Assembly (NCBI GenBank): GCA_050309435.1
Contig: JBNRMJ010000029.1
Location: 1 to 42,491 of the forward strand
Length of the DNA stretch: 42,491 bases
Origin: CAYXVJ01 sp050309435
GTDB taxonomy: Bacteria > Bacillota > Clostridia > Saccharofermentanales > Fastidiosipilaceae
Direction: 5' to 3'
Below the pieces are notes generated by a model, which saw only the letters and a program-made list of their open reading frames with translations, ran no database searches and had not been told where the DNA came from. This document shows positions 33,446 through 42,180 of this stretch, in pieces (the stretch's first letter is position 1; every line of letters begins with the position of its first letter). The position numbers were made by a program, and so were the translations under genes.

Positions 33446-34192
33446 ATGAAAAAACTGTGCGATGCCCTGACGATGAGCCCGCTTTTTGAGGGGTTGACCC
33501 ATGATGAAATCAATCGCTTTTGTTCACGCTTGAACATCCGTTTGGCATGGAAAGGCGAAGTGGTTGCCAATGAAGGCGATGATTGCAATGCCCTCGGAAT
33601 CGTAATTTCGGGACAGTTGGCACTTCAAAAGTACTCCCGATCGGGAGATTTTGTAACTTTGGATCTCTTGTCGCCCGGCGATGTCTTCGGTGAAGACCTG
33701 ATTATGGGCAGTCATACGAAATATCCCCTGACGATCGAAGCCGTGAGTAACGCGAAAATCGTTACGCTTACGAGAGATATTCTGATTCCTTTGATTGACA
33801 GCAATCCGCGTATCATGACAAATTTTGTCCGCTTCCTGTCGGATAAGGTTCAGAATCAGAACCGTCGGATCACGATCTTGTCGCAGCGCAATTTGCGTCA
33901 GAAAATTTCCACATACCTGCTGGATCTGCATGAGCAGCAGAGACTGGAGGAAGAAGCGCAACAGACAACTGTGCCAAAAAAAGTGTATATCTCCACACCT
34001 TCGGTCGAGCTTCCGGTTTCCAAGGAAGTGGCTGCCCGTTTGCTGGCCATGCCTCGCCCTTCGTTTTCCCGCGAACTGGTACGCATGGAGAAGGACGGTC
34101 TAATTCGCGTAAGCGGCCGTGTCATTTGGCTGACGAATGTAGCCGGACTCGAAGGCGATGACGACGATGATCTGGATGAATTTGACGATTAA
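33446..34192 (+). CDS. Crp/Fnr-family transcriptional regulator
   Basis: The product has 248 residues. The N-terminal cyclic-nucleotide-binding-type barrel begins M-S-P-L-F-E-G-L and includes G-I-V-I-S-G-Q-L-A-L and S-P-G-D-V-F-G-E-D. The C-terminal winged helix-turn-helix reads S-K-E-V-A-A-R-L-L-A-M-P-R-P-S-F-S-R-E-L. It has no N-terminal Fe-S cysteine cluster as in FNR. The last 12 residues are almost all Asp/Glu, an unusual acidic tail. The start at 33446 has GGGAGG upstream; a start at 33389 has none. It lies 57 bases before the cyclase gene in the same direction with no terminator, so it may be part of that operon. The ligand and targets are unknown. Confidence 0.88.
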   Translation: MKKLCDALTMSPLFEGLTHDEINRFCSRLNIRLAWKGEVVANEGDDCNALGIVISGQLALQKYSRSGDFVTLDLLSPGDVFGEDLIMGSHTKYPLTIEAVSNAKIVTLTRDILIPLIDSNPRIMTNFVRFLSDKVQNQNRRITILSQRNLRQKISTYLLDLHEQQRLEEEAQQTTVPKKVYISTPSVELPVSKEVAARLLAMPRPSFSRELVRMEKDGLIRVSGRVIWLTNVAGLEGDDDDDLDEFDD

Positions 34193-34249
34193 GCTGAATT
34201 AACGATTAAACGGTAGACTTCGGTTCACGGATAGTGGAAGGATTAGTGT

Positions 34250-35674
34250 TTGACTCTGAATACGCTCTTAGCGTCCCAGGCATGGGATCAGATATCTAGA
34301 TACTTACGGAACTTGTTTTCGGATTTAAGTTCGGGATGGCTCTTATTTGGTACACCGGCAGATTTGATCTTGATGGTCATTGACGTGCTGGTGACCAATT
34401 TGGCCGTCTATTTTATTTTGAAACTGATGGCGGATACGAGAGCCTGGCAGCTTTTTAAGGGCATCTTGTTTATCGTTATCTTTACTTTTGTCTGTGACTT
34501 GATCGGTCTTCAAACCATCAACTATGTTCTGGCGAACAGCTTGTCTGTTCTGGCCATCGGTTTTGTCGTCATTTTCCAGCCCGAGTTGAGACGGGCTCTG
34601 GAAACCGTGGGCCGGCGCTCGCTTCGCATCTTCAATACGTCGGTGGCACCGGACCAGAACGAGGAGACCCGTTTTGCCCATAATATTATCGAAGCGATCG
34701 TCATCGCCTGCGAACACATGGCCGCGACTTATACCGGTGCTTTGATCGTACTGGAAAGACAGACGAAACTCGGTGAATTGATTTCGGGTACGGCGGTTAT
34801 TCTGGATTCATCCCTGACCTCGACCATGCTCGAACAGATTTTCTATAAGGGCTCGCCTTTGCATGACGGAGCGGTGATCATCCGCGACGATCGTGTCTAT
34901 GCGGCCCGGGTCCATATCCCTTTGTCAGACAACTATCATATGAGAACGAACTACGGTACCCGCCACCGAGCGGCCGTAGGCGTCAGCGAAATCGGCGATG
35001 CCATCGGTATTGTTGTCTCCGAAGAGCGCGGTCAGATTTCCGTCACCATGGGCGGCAGACTCTATCCGATCGAAAACGGAGATGCTCTCAGAGCCTTACT
35101 GCACAAATTGCTTACTCCTGTTCAGAGCGAAAAAAGCGCGAAATCCACGCTTCGCAATGTCATTTTAAACGTGATTCACGAACCGGAAGATTCTGTGGCC
35201 GGTGTGGATGCGGCCGTGACAAAAACCTCGATGCCCGGAAAAACCAAGTTGTTTTTACGAATTACTTCATTGTCCATCGCCGTCGTGTTGTGGTTTTATG
35301 TTCAGATCAGTCAGAACCCGATCCGTACGGTTACCATCGGCAGCGTGCCTATACAAGTTACGAATGCCGAGAGTCTGATGGGCGAACACGATGTCATATA
35401 CAGCCGGGCGGACAGTACCGTCACTATTCGCTTTCAGGTGCGTCAGAAATACTATGATGCGGTTAGTCGCGAAAACGTCATTGCACAGATAGACTTTAGC
35501 GATCTGGATACAGAACAAATGGAAAAAGATATCGAAACATTGGGACAGAGTATACAGAAACTTCAGGTTGAAATTACCATCGATGGTTTATCGGCTAATG
35601 CTTATGCCGTCGTTTCCCGCGAGCCGGCGGAACAGAGTGTGGTCCTCGCTCCGGCACCCGTAGTTTCAGATTAG
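34250..35674 (+). CDS. cdaA: Diadenylate cyclase CdaA fused to a YbbR/CdaR-like domain
   Basis: The 474-residue protein is about 200 residues longer than CdaA. Residues about 30-110 hold three membrane helices. The DAC domain follows, with the active-site motifs L-H-D-G-A at 204-208 and R-H-R at 238-240. A linker leads to another membrane helix at about 333-352 (I-T-S-L-S-I-A-V-V-L-W-F-Y-V) and then one extracellular YbbR-type repeat, ending in a Pro/Val-rich tail. DAC makes cyclic di-AMP from two ATP. In B. subtilis CdaR (YbbR) is a separate gene between cdaA and glmM and regulates the cyclase. Here one gene covers both, followed by glmM after 21 bases. The start is a TTG at 34250 with GGAAGGA seven bases upstream; no other in-frame start fits. 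Confidence 0.92.
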   Translation: MTLNTLLASQAWDQISRYLRNLFSDLSSGWLLFGTPADLILMVIDVLVTNLAVYFILKLMADTRAWQLFKGILFIVIFTFVCDLIGLQTINYVLANSLSVLAIGFVVIFQPELRRALETVGRRSLRIFNTSVAPDQNEETRFAHNIIEAIVIACEHMAATYTGALIVLERQTKLGELISGTAVILDSSLTSTMLEQIFYKGSPLHDGAVIIRDDRVYAARVHIPLSDNYHMRTNYGTRHRAAVGVSEIGDAIGIVVSEERGQISVTMGGRLYPIENGDALRALLHKLLTPVQSEKSAKSTLRNVILNVIHEPEDSVAGVDAAVTKTSMPGKTKLFLRITSLSIAVVLWFYVQISQNPIRTVTIGSVPIQVTNAESLMGEHDVIYSRADSTVTIRFQVRQKYYDAVSRENVIAQIDFSDLDTEQMEKDIETLGQSIQKLQVEITIDGLSANAYAVVSREPAEQSVVLAPAPVVSD

Positions 35675-35695
35675 CATAATCATTTGAGGTGAACG

Positions 35696-37051
35696 ATGCA
35701 AAGATTATTTGGCACGGACGGTGTTCGCGGCGTGGCGAACGCCGATATCGATGTTGAGATGGCAATGGAACTGGGTCTGGCCGGTGCGCATGTTTTGGCG
35801 GGTCATTTTTCGCATCGTCCGCGAATTCTGATCGGGAAAGATACCCGAATATCCGGTGATATGCTCGAAGCCGCTTTGACGGCCGGTATGAATGCCGCCG
35901 GAGCCGATGTTTACTGCGCAGGGGTCTTAACGACGCCTGCCGTTGCCTATTTAGTCGCTAATCAAGGCTATGATGCGGGGGTCATGATCTCGGCATCGCA
36001 CAATCCCTACGAATACAACGGAATCAAATTCTTCAACGAATATGGTAATAAACTGGCCGACAGCGTCGAAGATGAAATCGAGGCTGCGATGAGAAGAGGC
36101 GACACGCCTCGTCCGATCGGTGTGGATCTGGGTCGTCGTTATGTCGCCGAAGAAGCCCGTTTACTGTACAGCATCTACTTAAAAACCAAACTGGAAATCG
36201 ATCTTTCGGGTCTGCACATCGCACTGGACTGTGCCAACGGATCGGCCGCCTCGGTGGCTCCCGGCTTGTTTCGCGACCTGGGCGCCAAGCTCGAACTCAT
36301 CGGCGTGGATCCCGACGGGCTGAATATCAATGCCAACTGCGGTTCCACTCATATGGATAACCTGCGCGACCTCGTATTGGCCAAGGGCTGCGATATCGGC
36401 TTTGCCTTCGATGGAGACGCGGATCGAATGCTCGCTGTCGATGCGACGGGAAAGATCGTCGACGGTGATCAAATCATGGCCTTTATCGCCCGCTATCTGA
36501 AAGACAGGGGAGAGCTTTTCGGAAACACCATCGTGGCCACCGTGATGAGTAATCTTGGTTTTGACAGATATTGCGAAAAATACGGCTTTACCTTAAAGCG
36601 TGCGCCGGTGGGTGATCGCTATGTGCTCGAAGAGATGGAGGCACATGGCTTCAGCCTGGGCGGCGAACAGTCCGGCCATGTCATTTTAAGAAAATATGCG
36701 AAAACAGGCGACGGTATTCTGACCGCGCTTTGCTTATTGAGAGCCTTGAAGCATTTCTCCCTGAATTTGGACGAGGCTGTGGCCGATTACGTGCTTTATC
36801 CTCAGGTTCTGCGGAAGGTCACGGTGGAAAACGGAGCCAAGAAGCGTCTAATGGAAGATCCCGAGGTCTGCAGGCTGGCCGATGCTATTACGGCCCGTAT
36901 GGCCGGCAGCGGGCGTTTGCTGCTTCGTCCTTCCGGCACCGAACCCGTCATTCGTGTCATGATCGAAGGCGAAGACCAGGAAAGCATCGAGCGTTACTGC
37001 GATGAACTGGTGTCTCTCCTGACCCAAAAAGCGAAGCAGATGAACGAGTAA
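35696..37051 (+). CDS. glmM: Phosphoglucosamine mutase
   Basis: This 451-residue protein opens with the family signature R-L-F-G-T-D-G-V-R-G. The phosphoserine loop is I-S-A-S-H-N-P with Ser101. The metal loop F-D-G-D-A-D-R and the sugar loop G-G-E-Q-S-G-H follow, and R-P-S-G-T-E-P closes the phosphate-binding region. It converts glucosamine-6-phosphate to glucosamine-1-phosphate for UDP-GlcNAc and so for peptidoglycan. Clustering with the c-di-AMP cyclase is conserved in Firmicutes, where GlmM binds and inhibits CdaA. GAGGTG precedes the ATG. It is followed after 23 bases by the amidase gene. Confidence 0.97.
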   Translation: MQRLFGTDGVRGVANADIDVEMAMELGLAGAHVLAGHFSHRPRILIGKDTRISGDMLEAALTAGMNAAGADVYCAGVLTTPAVAYLVANQGYDAGVMISASHNPYEYNGIKFFNEYGNKLADSVEDEIEAAMRRGDTPRPIGVDLGRRYVAEEARLLYSIYLKTKLEIDLSGLHIALDCANGSAASVAPGLFRDLGAKLELIGVDPDGLNINANCGSTHMDNLRDLVLAKGCDIGFAFDGDADRMLAVDATGKIVDGDQIMAFIARYLKDRGELFGNTIVATVMSNLGFDRYCEKYGFTLKRAPVGDRYVLEEMEAHGFSLGGEQSGHVILRKYAKTGDGILTALCLLRALKHFSLNLDEAVADYVLYPQVLRKVTVENGAKKRLMEDPEVCRLADAITARMAGSGRLLLRPSGTEPVIRVMIEGEDQESIERYCDELVSLLTQKAKQMNE

Positions 37052-37074
37052 ACACGGGTTAGGCAGGAGCACAG

Positions 37075-38277
37075 ATGAACTACAGATCTTCTCGCAAGCA
37101 GCCTCGGATCGGCGCTTTGCTTTTCTTAATTATTCTCGTTATATTACTTGCCGTGATTGCCGTGCAATTGCTTGCCTTATCGAAACGAGACTCGAAACCG
37201 GCCGGCGAAAGCAGTGAAACGACGTCCGGGAGTTCTCTTCCCGAGAACAGCTCGGAAAGCGAGCCCGAAGAGAGCCAAAGCGATTTGGATCCCAATCGCA
37301 TCATTATGGATTTCTCGACCATTATCGCAGCCTCGGGCGACGATTATCTGCAGCGCTGGCCGTCCGACAGCAGTGTCGAACAACTGCGGGATTCTTCCGC
37401 CTTAATCGCAAGTCTGAAGGGAAGACCCTTCGGCCCCGATGCATTAAAAGGCGTGACGGTTATTCTGGATCCCGGACACGGCGGTATCGACGGCGGTACG
37501 GCTTTTCCGATCAATCCTCCGCATCAGATTGTCGAAAAGGATATCGTTTTGCCTTTGGCGATGAAAACCAAGGCGAATCTGGAAGCACTTGGCGCAGAAG
37601 TCATCATGACGCGAACGACTGACGAGTTTATTTCGGTATATGCCAGAGCGGCCAAAGCAGGGGAAGTCATCATCGATAAACTTATCGATGAATTATCCGC
37701 AACAGAAAAAACGCTGGATCCTCTGTACGAATTCAAACCCCTCTTCGAACGGATTTACGAGCTGAATAAAGATGTGGGCGGAGGCGAATTTCTGGGCGGT
37801 GCAGGAACCGGCGAAAAAGCCAGACTGCTCTATGATCTGGGCCGTCAGTTCCCCGAAGTGATATTCGTATCGCTGCATAACAACAGTTTCGCCGATGATC
37901 CGAATATCGGCGGTCTTCAGGTTTTTTATGTGGATAATGCGTTCCAGTATGCCTTCACCAAAACACAAGCCGGGAGAGGCGATAATCCTCCTCCGGTCTA
38001 TCAGGGATTTGACGATGAGAATCGGCTTCGTTTTGCCACCGGCTTTAGTAAAGCGATCCTGAAAGACATCCCCGAACTTGTGACCGTTGGCGGACCGGAG
38101 ACCATGAAACAAGACGGTTTTGTGGTGTTGAACAGAACAGGCCTGGCCTCCGTTATGTTGGAGCTGGGTTACGTAACCAACGCAAACGACAGGGCCAACC
38201 TGCTGGATCCTGCTTTCCGGGATCGTCTGGCAGATTCAATCACGCGTGGTATATACGATTACTACAGTGCGCCATAA
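37075..38277 (+). CDS. N-acetylmuramoyl-L-alanine amidase (Amidase_3), membrane anchored
   Basis: The 400-residue product has one N-terminal hydrophobic segment (residues about 14-32) and a Ser/Glu-rich linker before the catalytic domain. Zinc ligands and catalytic residues are visible: H135 in D-P-G-H-G-G, E154, H268 in S-L-H-N-N-S, and the catalytic glutamate E363 in M-L-E-L-G-Y. It cleaves the bond between MurNAc and the peptide stem outside the membrane. The region between E154 and H268 is about 45 residues longer than in AmiC or CwlC-type enzymes and includes an acidic helix (D-K-L-I-D-E-L-S-A-T-E). AGGAG precedes the ATG. It belongs to the cyclase-glmM run. Confidence 0.93.
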   Translation: MNYRSSRKQPRIGALLFLIILVILLAVIAVQLLALSKRDSKPAGESSETTSGSSLPENSSESEPEESQSDLDPNRIIMDFSTIIAASGDDYLQRWPSDSSVEQLRDSSALIASLKGRPFGPDALKGVTVILDPGHGGIDGGTAFPINPPHQIVEKDIVLPLAMKTKANLEALGAEVIMTRTTDEFISVYARAAKAGEVIIDKLIDELSATEKTLDPLYEFKPLFERIYELNKDVGGGEFLGGAGTGEKARLLYDLGRQFPEVIFVSLHNNSFADDPNIGGLQVFYVDNAFQYAFTKTQAGRGDNPPPVYQGFDDENRLRFATGFSKAILKDIPELVTVGGPETMKQDGFVVLNRTGLASVMLELGYVTNANDRANLLDPAFRDRLADSITRGIYDYYSAP

Positions 38278-38303
38278 GGATATAAATTAGCAAGGAGATT
38301 AAA

Positions 38304-39302
38304 GTGTTTGATTTTCAACAGTTGATAGCCAAAAGCGGTCGCGAAATTCTCGTCATGAGTCTGAATCCCTGCCTCGACGTGAGTTTAACCATCGAAGAGC
38401 TGGCCGTTGGAAAGACCAACTACTATAAGGAGTACCGTGAGGATCTAGGTGGCAAAGGCAGCAACGTGATCCGTGCCATCCATGCACTGGGCGGCAGCGG
38501 CAGTCTTTTCTCGCCGGACTATCCGGACGACGGCAGTAAAGTTTATCACCTGATGAATCAGGAAGGTATCAAAGCCTATCTGGTTAACCTGCCCGGACAC
38601 CTTCGTATTAATTACAAGATTCTGGATAGCGGTGAACATAACGAAATGCGCATGACCGAGCTGAACAGTCCGGGTAACTATCTTTCGGATATTGCGGTGC
38701 GCCTGCTCGAAAGAGAATGGACCCGCCAGATCGAGCAGGATCAGCTGCTTGTTTTGAGCGGAAGTCTGGCGCCCGGTCTCTCGGACGATACCTATAAACA
38801 ACTGACTCTGGCTCAGCATGCCCGCGGCGGTCGCGTGGTCCTCGATGCCAAAGGCGAGACCCTGAAGCTGGCTCTCGCAGCCAAACCCGACATCATTAAA
38901 CCGAATCGGGACGAACTGGCTCAAGCCAGCGGCATGTCCTGCGAGACGCTGGACGAAGCGGTGGAGGCTGCATTCAAATTACGCGAAATGGGAGCAGATG
39001 TTGTTTTGGCTTCGCTGGCCGAAGACGGTGCGATCATTACCCGCGGATCCTCGGTCTTTTATGCCAAGGCGCCTCAAAACCCCGGTATCAAACGTCTGTC
39101 CGGTGCCGGAGATGCGATGACCGCGGTGCTGGCTTGCTTTGCCGCGAGGGACGACGATCTGACAGATGACGAACTCCCTGACGTTCTTGTTTGGGCTATG
39201 GCCGCCAGTCAGGCCGCTATTTCCCGCGAAGGCGTCGAGATGGCCGGCTTGAGCGAAGTTGCCGCCTGGGCCGACCAGATCAAAATCGAAAAGATTCGCT
39301 AA
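38304..39302 (+). CDS. PfkB-family sugar-phosphate kinase, 1-phosphofructokinase type
   Basis: The product has 332 residues. Ribokinase-fold marks are N-P-C-L-D-V near the start, the G-G-K-G-S-N-V-I-R motif at residues about 50-58, P-N-R-D-E-L, and the catalytic G-A-G-D-A-M-T-A-V-L-A. Sequence start N-P-C-x-D with G-K-G-x-N suits the 1-phosphofructokinase/tagatose-6-phosphate kinase branch. No PTS or aldolase gene is adjacent, so the exact substrate is open. The start is GTG 38304 with AGGAG upstream. It follows the amidase gene by 26 bases and ends before a strong bidirectional terminator. Confidence 0.88.
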   Translation: MFDFQQLIAKSGREILVMSLNPCLDVSLTIEELAVGKTNYYKEYREDLGGKGSNVIRAIHALGGSGSLFSPDYPDDGSKVYHLMNQEGIKAYLVNLPGHLRINYKILDSGEHNEMRMTELNSPGNYLSDIAVRLLEREWTRQIEQDQLLVLSGSLAPGLSDDTYKQLTLAQHARGGRVVLDAKGETLKLALAAKPDIIKPNRDELAQASGMSCETLDEAVEAAFKLREMGADVVLASLAEDGAIITRGSSVFYAKAPQNPGIKRLSGAGDAMTAVLACFAARDDDLTDDELPDVLVWAMAASQAAISREGVEMAGLSEVAAWADQIKIEKIR

Positions 39303-39353
39303 AGCATATCCGCTCTGAATTACATTCAGAAAGACTCAAAAAAGTAACGTAAA

Positions 39354-39389
39354 AAATCCCCGACGGTCGCATGTACCGGTCGGGGATTT
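39354..39389. terminator. Bidirectional terminator between the PfkB kinase gene and eno
   Basis: AAATCCCCGAC (39354-39364) and GTCGGGGATTT (39379-39389) form a perfect 11-bp stem with possible inner pairs. A-rich sequence (TAAAAA) precedes it on the left and TTTCTATTG follows on the right, so it can end transcripts of both convergent genes. Confidence 0.85.
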
Positions 39390-39430
39390 CTATTGTGAAA
39401 TTCTATCTGAGGCTATAAGTCAAGATCCGA

Positions 39431-40735
39431 TTAGATGTTGAAGCAGCCGAAACCCAGATATCTGGCCTTGTCGCCGAGCTCTTCTTCGATACGAAGCAGC
39501 TGGTTGTACTTGGCCACGCGGTCTGTACGGGAAGGAGCACCGGTCTTGATCTGGCCGGCGTTCAAAGCGACAACGATATCGGCGATGGTGACGTCCTCGG
39601 TCTCGCCCGAACGGTGTGAAACGATGGAGGAGAAACCGGCCTTGGCAGCCATAGCCATGGCTTCGAAAGTCTCTGTCAGCGTACCGATCTGGTTGACCTT
39701 GATCAAGATGGCATTGGCGGCATCGGTCTCGATACCCTTGGCCAGACGCTTGCTGTTGGTAACGAAGAGGTCGTCGCCGACAAGCTGAATCTTGTTGCCA
39801 AGGCGCTTGGTGAGTTCCTGCCAGCCTTCCCAGTCTTCTTCGGCCAGACCGTCTTCGATCGAGATGATCGGGTACTTCTCGCACATTTCGGCCCAGAAGT
39901 CGATGACTTCGTCGCGGGTCATGAACTTATCGGACTTCCAGAAGTAGTAGTCGCCTTCGCGGCCATGAGCCTTGGCTTCTTCGTACAGTTCGGTCATGGC
40001 AGGGTCCATGGCGATGTGGAAGTCGACGCCGGGCTTGAAGCCGGCAGCTTCGATACCCTTAACGAGGTACTCGAGAGCCTGCTCGTCCGAGCTGAAGTTG
40101 GGAGCAAAACCACCCTCGTCACCGACGCTGGTAGCATAACCGTCCTTCTTCAGAACGCTCTTCAGGGTGTGGAAGACTTCGGCACACCAGCGCAGTGCTT
40201 CGCGGAAGGATTTGGCGCCGGTAGGCATGATCATGAATTCCTGCAGGTTAACGGAGTTATCGGCATGCTTGCCGCCGTTGATGACGTTCATCATCGGGGT
40301 AGGCAGCGTGGTGGCCTGGACACCGCCCAGATATTTGTAGAGGCTGATGCCCAAGGCATCGGCTGCGGCCTTGGCAACGGCCATGGAGACGCCGAGGATC
40401 GCATTGGCACCGAAGGTAGCCTTGTTATCGGTACCATCCAGCTCGATCATCTTCTTGTCAATGCCATACTGATCAAATGCATCCCAGCCTTCGAGAGCCG
40501 GAGCAATATCTTCATTAACGTGAGCGACTGCTTTCAGGACGCCCTTACCGAGATAGCGGGATTTGTCGCCATCACGAAGCTCGACGGCTTCGAAAGCACC
40601 TGTAGAAGCACCGGACGGAACGGCGGCGCGACCGAAAGCGCCGCACTCGAGGGTTACGTCGACTTCAACGGTCGGATTGCCACGAGAGTCCATAATTTCA
40701 CGCGCACAAATAGACGCAATGCTGGTTGATACCAT
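39431..40735 (-). CDS. eno: Enolase
   Basis: This 434-residue protein is a complete enolase. Visible motifs are A-R-E-I-M-D-S-R-G-N-P-T-V-E near the start, S-G-A-S-T-G, the catalytic region V-G-D-E-G-G-F-A-P-N, I-S-I-E-D-G-L and S-H-R-S-G-E-T-E-D near the end. It interconverts 2-phosphoglycerate and phosphoenolpyruvate in the cytosol, and in bacteria it also joins the RNA degradosome. AGGAGG is well placed before the ATG. It is transcribed alone from an extended -10 promoter and stops at the bidirectional terminator. Codon use is highly biased, as expected for an abundant protein. Confidence 0.98.
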   Translation of the reverse strand: MVSTSIASICAREIMDSRGNPTVEVDVTLECGAFGRAAVPSGASTGAFEAVELRDGDKSRYLGKGVLKAVAHVNEDIAPALEGWDAFDQYGIDKKMIELDGTDNKATFGANAILGVSMAVAKAAADALGISLYKYLGGVQATTLPTPMMNVINGGKHADNSVNLQEFMIMPTGAKSFREALRWCAEVFHTLKSVLKKDGYATSVGDEGGFAPNFSSDEQALEYLVKGIEAAGFKPGVDFHIAMDPAMTELYEEAKAHGREGDYYFWKSDKFMTRDEVIDFWAEMCEKYPIISIEDGLAEEDWEGWQELTKRLGNKIQLVGDDLFVTNSKRLAKGIETDAANAILIKVNQIGTLTETFEAMAMAAKAGFSSIVSHRSGETEDVTIADIVVALNAGQIKTGAPSRTDRVAKYNQLLRIEEELGDKARYLGFGCFNI

Positions 40736-40808
40736 AAATAATTACCTCCTGGGTATTGAATAGTCAACGCCACATGCGCTGACCACGCTGTTAATTAAAC
40801 GCGTGCCT

Positions 40809-40817
40809 ATTATACCA
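40809..40817 (-). promoter_or_regulatory. Extended -10 promoter of eno
   Basis: Read leftward, TGG-TATAAT at 40817-40809 is an extended -10 element; the -35 region is poor (CAACAT at 17 bases). It would give a leader of about 65 bases. The gap 40818-41007 beyond it shows nothing else recognisable. Confidence 0.6.
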
Positions 40818-41007
40818 AAAATATCAATACGATGTTGTAAGAAAGCAAAGAAGCGCTTAAGTTTTGTCAGTCTGACGAAAAGTGACTTGGTACGATACAG
40901 GATATGCAGATGAAAATATGAGACAATAAACTTTAATATTGCATAAAACAATTTTTTGCTTGGAAATATTCGCGACCTAATAGTACTCTTATTCGTTAAT
41001 GTTTTGA

Positions 41008-41576
41008 CTAACCAACCATTACAGTAATAGACGAAGGCCCGAAAGATCCTTGTCCCAGCAGGCCTTTATATGTTCCATATATCTTTATACTTTGTCCCTG
41101 CATGGGGTATAAAGGAATCGCACCAGTAATTGTAAAACTAATATATATAACTGGTCCTGCTGAAATGTATTCTCGTGATGTCCCGGTACGATAACCCATG
41201 GGCCCTGTTGACGTATAATATAAAGTCGCGTCTGTTAAGAAATCAATCGCCCTTAACTCAACAACATTATAAATAATATTTTTAGCACGGTCATAGCTAT
41301 AGTGCCATGAGCCTTTAAAATTCACTGGAACAGAAACACTGTTGCTAATAATAAAATCGGTACTAGCGTATGTCAGCGATCTAGATATATCCTCAGTAGT
41401 TATTTCTGATAATCTAACTAGCCCTCTTCGTTGAAGTCAAAAGTTTCCATGAAAATCTCATCTATGTTTTGTTCTTGGTTTTCATTTCCATGAACTGTAA
41501 TAGGTAAGAATGATGAAATAAAAATACAGAATGCTAGTATTGATATAAAACAGATCTTCTTAAGGCTCTTCCTCAT
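41008..41576 (-). pseudogene. Secreted protein of unknown function, broken by one frameshift
   Basis: The start at 41576 (M-R-K-S-L-K-K) follows AGGAG by seven bases. It encodes a signal peptide (K-K-I-C-F-I-S-I-L-A-F-C-I-F-I-S-S-F-L) and an acidic segment ending ...F-D-F-N-E-E-G, then TAG at 41420-41418. A neighbouring frame picks up exactly there (G-L-V-R-L-S-E-I-T-T-E-D-I) and runs without a stop to 41008, ending V-M-V-G. Adding one G to the GGG run near 41421-41423 would join them into about 189 residues. The mature part is rich in Tyr, Ile and Gly, likely beta-rich, and unknown to me. It is either a real lesion or a base-calling error in the G run. It overlaps the upstream gene by 17 bases and is distinctly AT-rich. 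Confidence 0.7.
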
Positions 41577-41862
41577 TGTTATACTCCTCATCTTTATAAA
41601 CATACGTTGACTCTATACTTATTTCATGCATCAGTATATTATCTTCAGCGTTAAAAAACATTGCAGATACCGTAGGCAAGTCCCACAATTCTAGATTTCT
41701 ATCCTCAATGACTTTCTTTTTTGAAGCAGTCATTATTTCTTCTACTATTTTTATTGTATCTTTATTTTCCGAGATACCGTATATCTTGTTTAACTTAGCA
41801 CGAAGACCTTTATCGTCAAGTAATTTATTTAATTTTTTCTTTTCTTCATTTGAAAAATACAT
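41560..41862 (-). CDS. Small hypothetical protein
   Basis: This 100-residue acidic/basic protein is unknown to me. It starts with M-Y-F-S-N-E-E-K-K-K-L-N-K-L-L-D and consists mostly of predicted helix in its first 60 residues, with strands after that (S-A-M-F-F-N-A). There is no signal peptide or membrane segment. The start is ATG 41862, with GGAGG seven bases upstream; an ATG at 41883 lacks a site. Its last 17 bases overlap the secreted protein gene, so the two are probably translated together. Base composition is much more AT-rich than the housekeeping genes to the left, which suggests acquisition by transfer. Confidence 0.65.
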   Translation of the reverse strand: MYFSNEEKKKLNKLLDDKGLRAKLNKIYGISENKDTIKIVEEIMTASKKKVIEDRNLELWDLPTVSAMFFNAEDNILMHEISIESTYVYKDEEYNNEEEP

Positions 41863-41997
41863 AGGTAAACCTCCAATGGGCAAATCGAATAGCTACAATA
41901 CCTATATTTTATCACAAGGGGGGCAGGGAAATATGTGTGGAAATTAGCGCGCTCTGCCGTATGGAAAAATATTATAAGATAATAAATTCTGCCTAAA

Positions 41998-42180
41998 AAC
42001 AAGTCCTACAAGGCGAAGCCCAACAACCTGCTACAGCGGGATTTCCAAGCCGATCAACCGAACGAACAGTGGGTAACCGATCTGACGGCATTTCACATGC
42101 CGGCCGGGAACATGTACCTGTCGCCGATCATCGACTGCTTTGATGGCGCGTTTATGCCTATTTACAGTAGATTGTCATGA
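41998..42180 (+). mobile_element. Remnant of an IS3-family transposase (OrfB)
   Basis: A plus-strand frame reads Y-K-A-K-P-N-N-L-L-Q-R-D-F-Q-A-D-Q-P-N-E-Q, then W-V-T-D-L-T-A-F and Y-L-S-P-I-I-D-C-F-D-G. This is the rve integrase core of IS3-family (IS150-like) transposases, with the first two catalytic aspartates (T-D and I-I-D). The frame has no start codon of its own at the left. Similarity stops after D-G-A near 42153, and a TGA follows at 42178. Both ends of the element are missing, and no terminal inverted repeats were found. Confidence 0.85.

Noticed and set aside
39435..40763. Long frames antisense to enolase
   Set aside because: They arise from the strong codon bias of enolase and have no start signals of their own.
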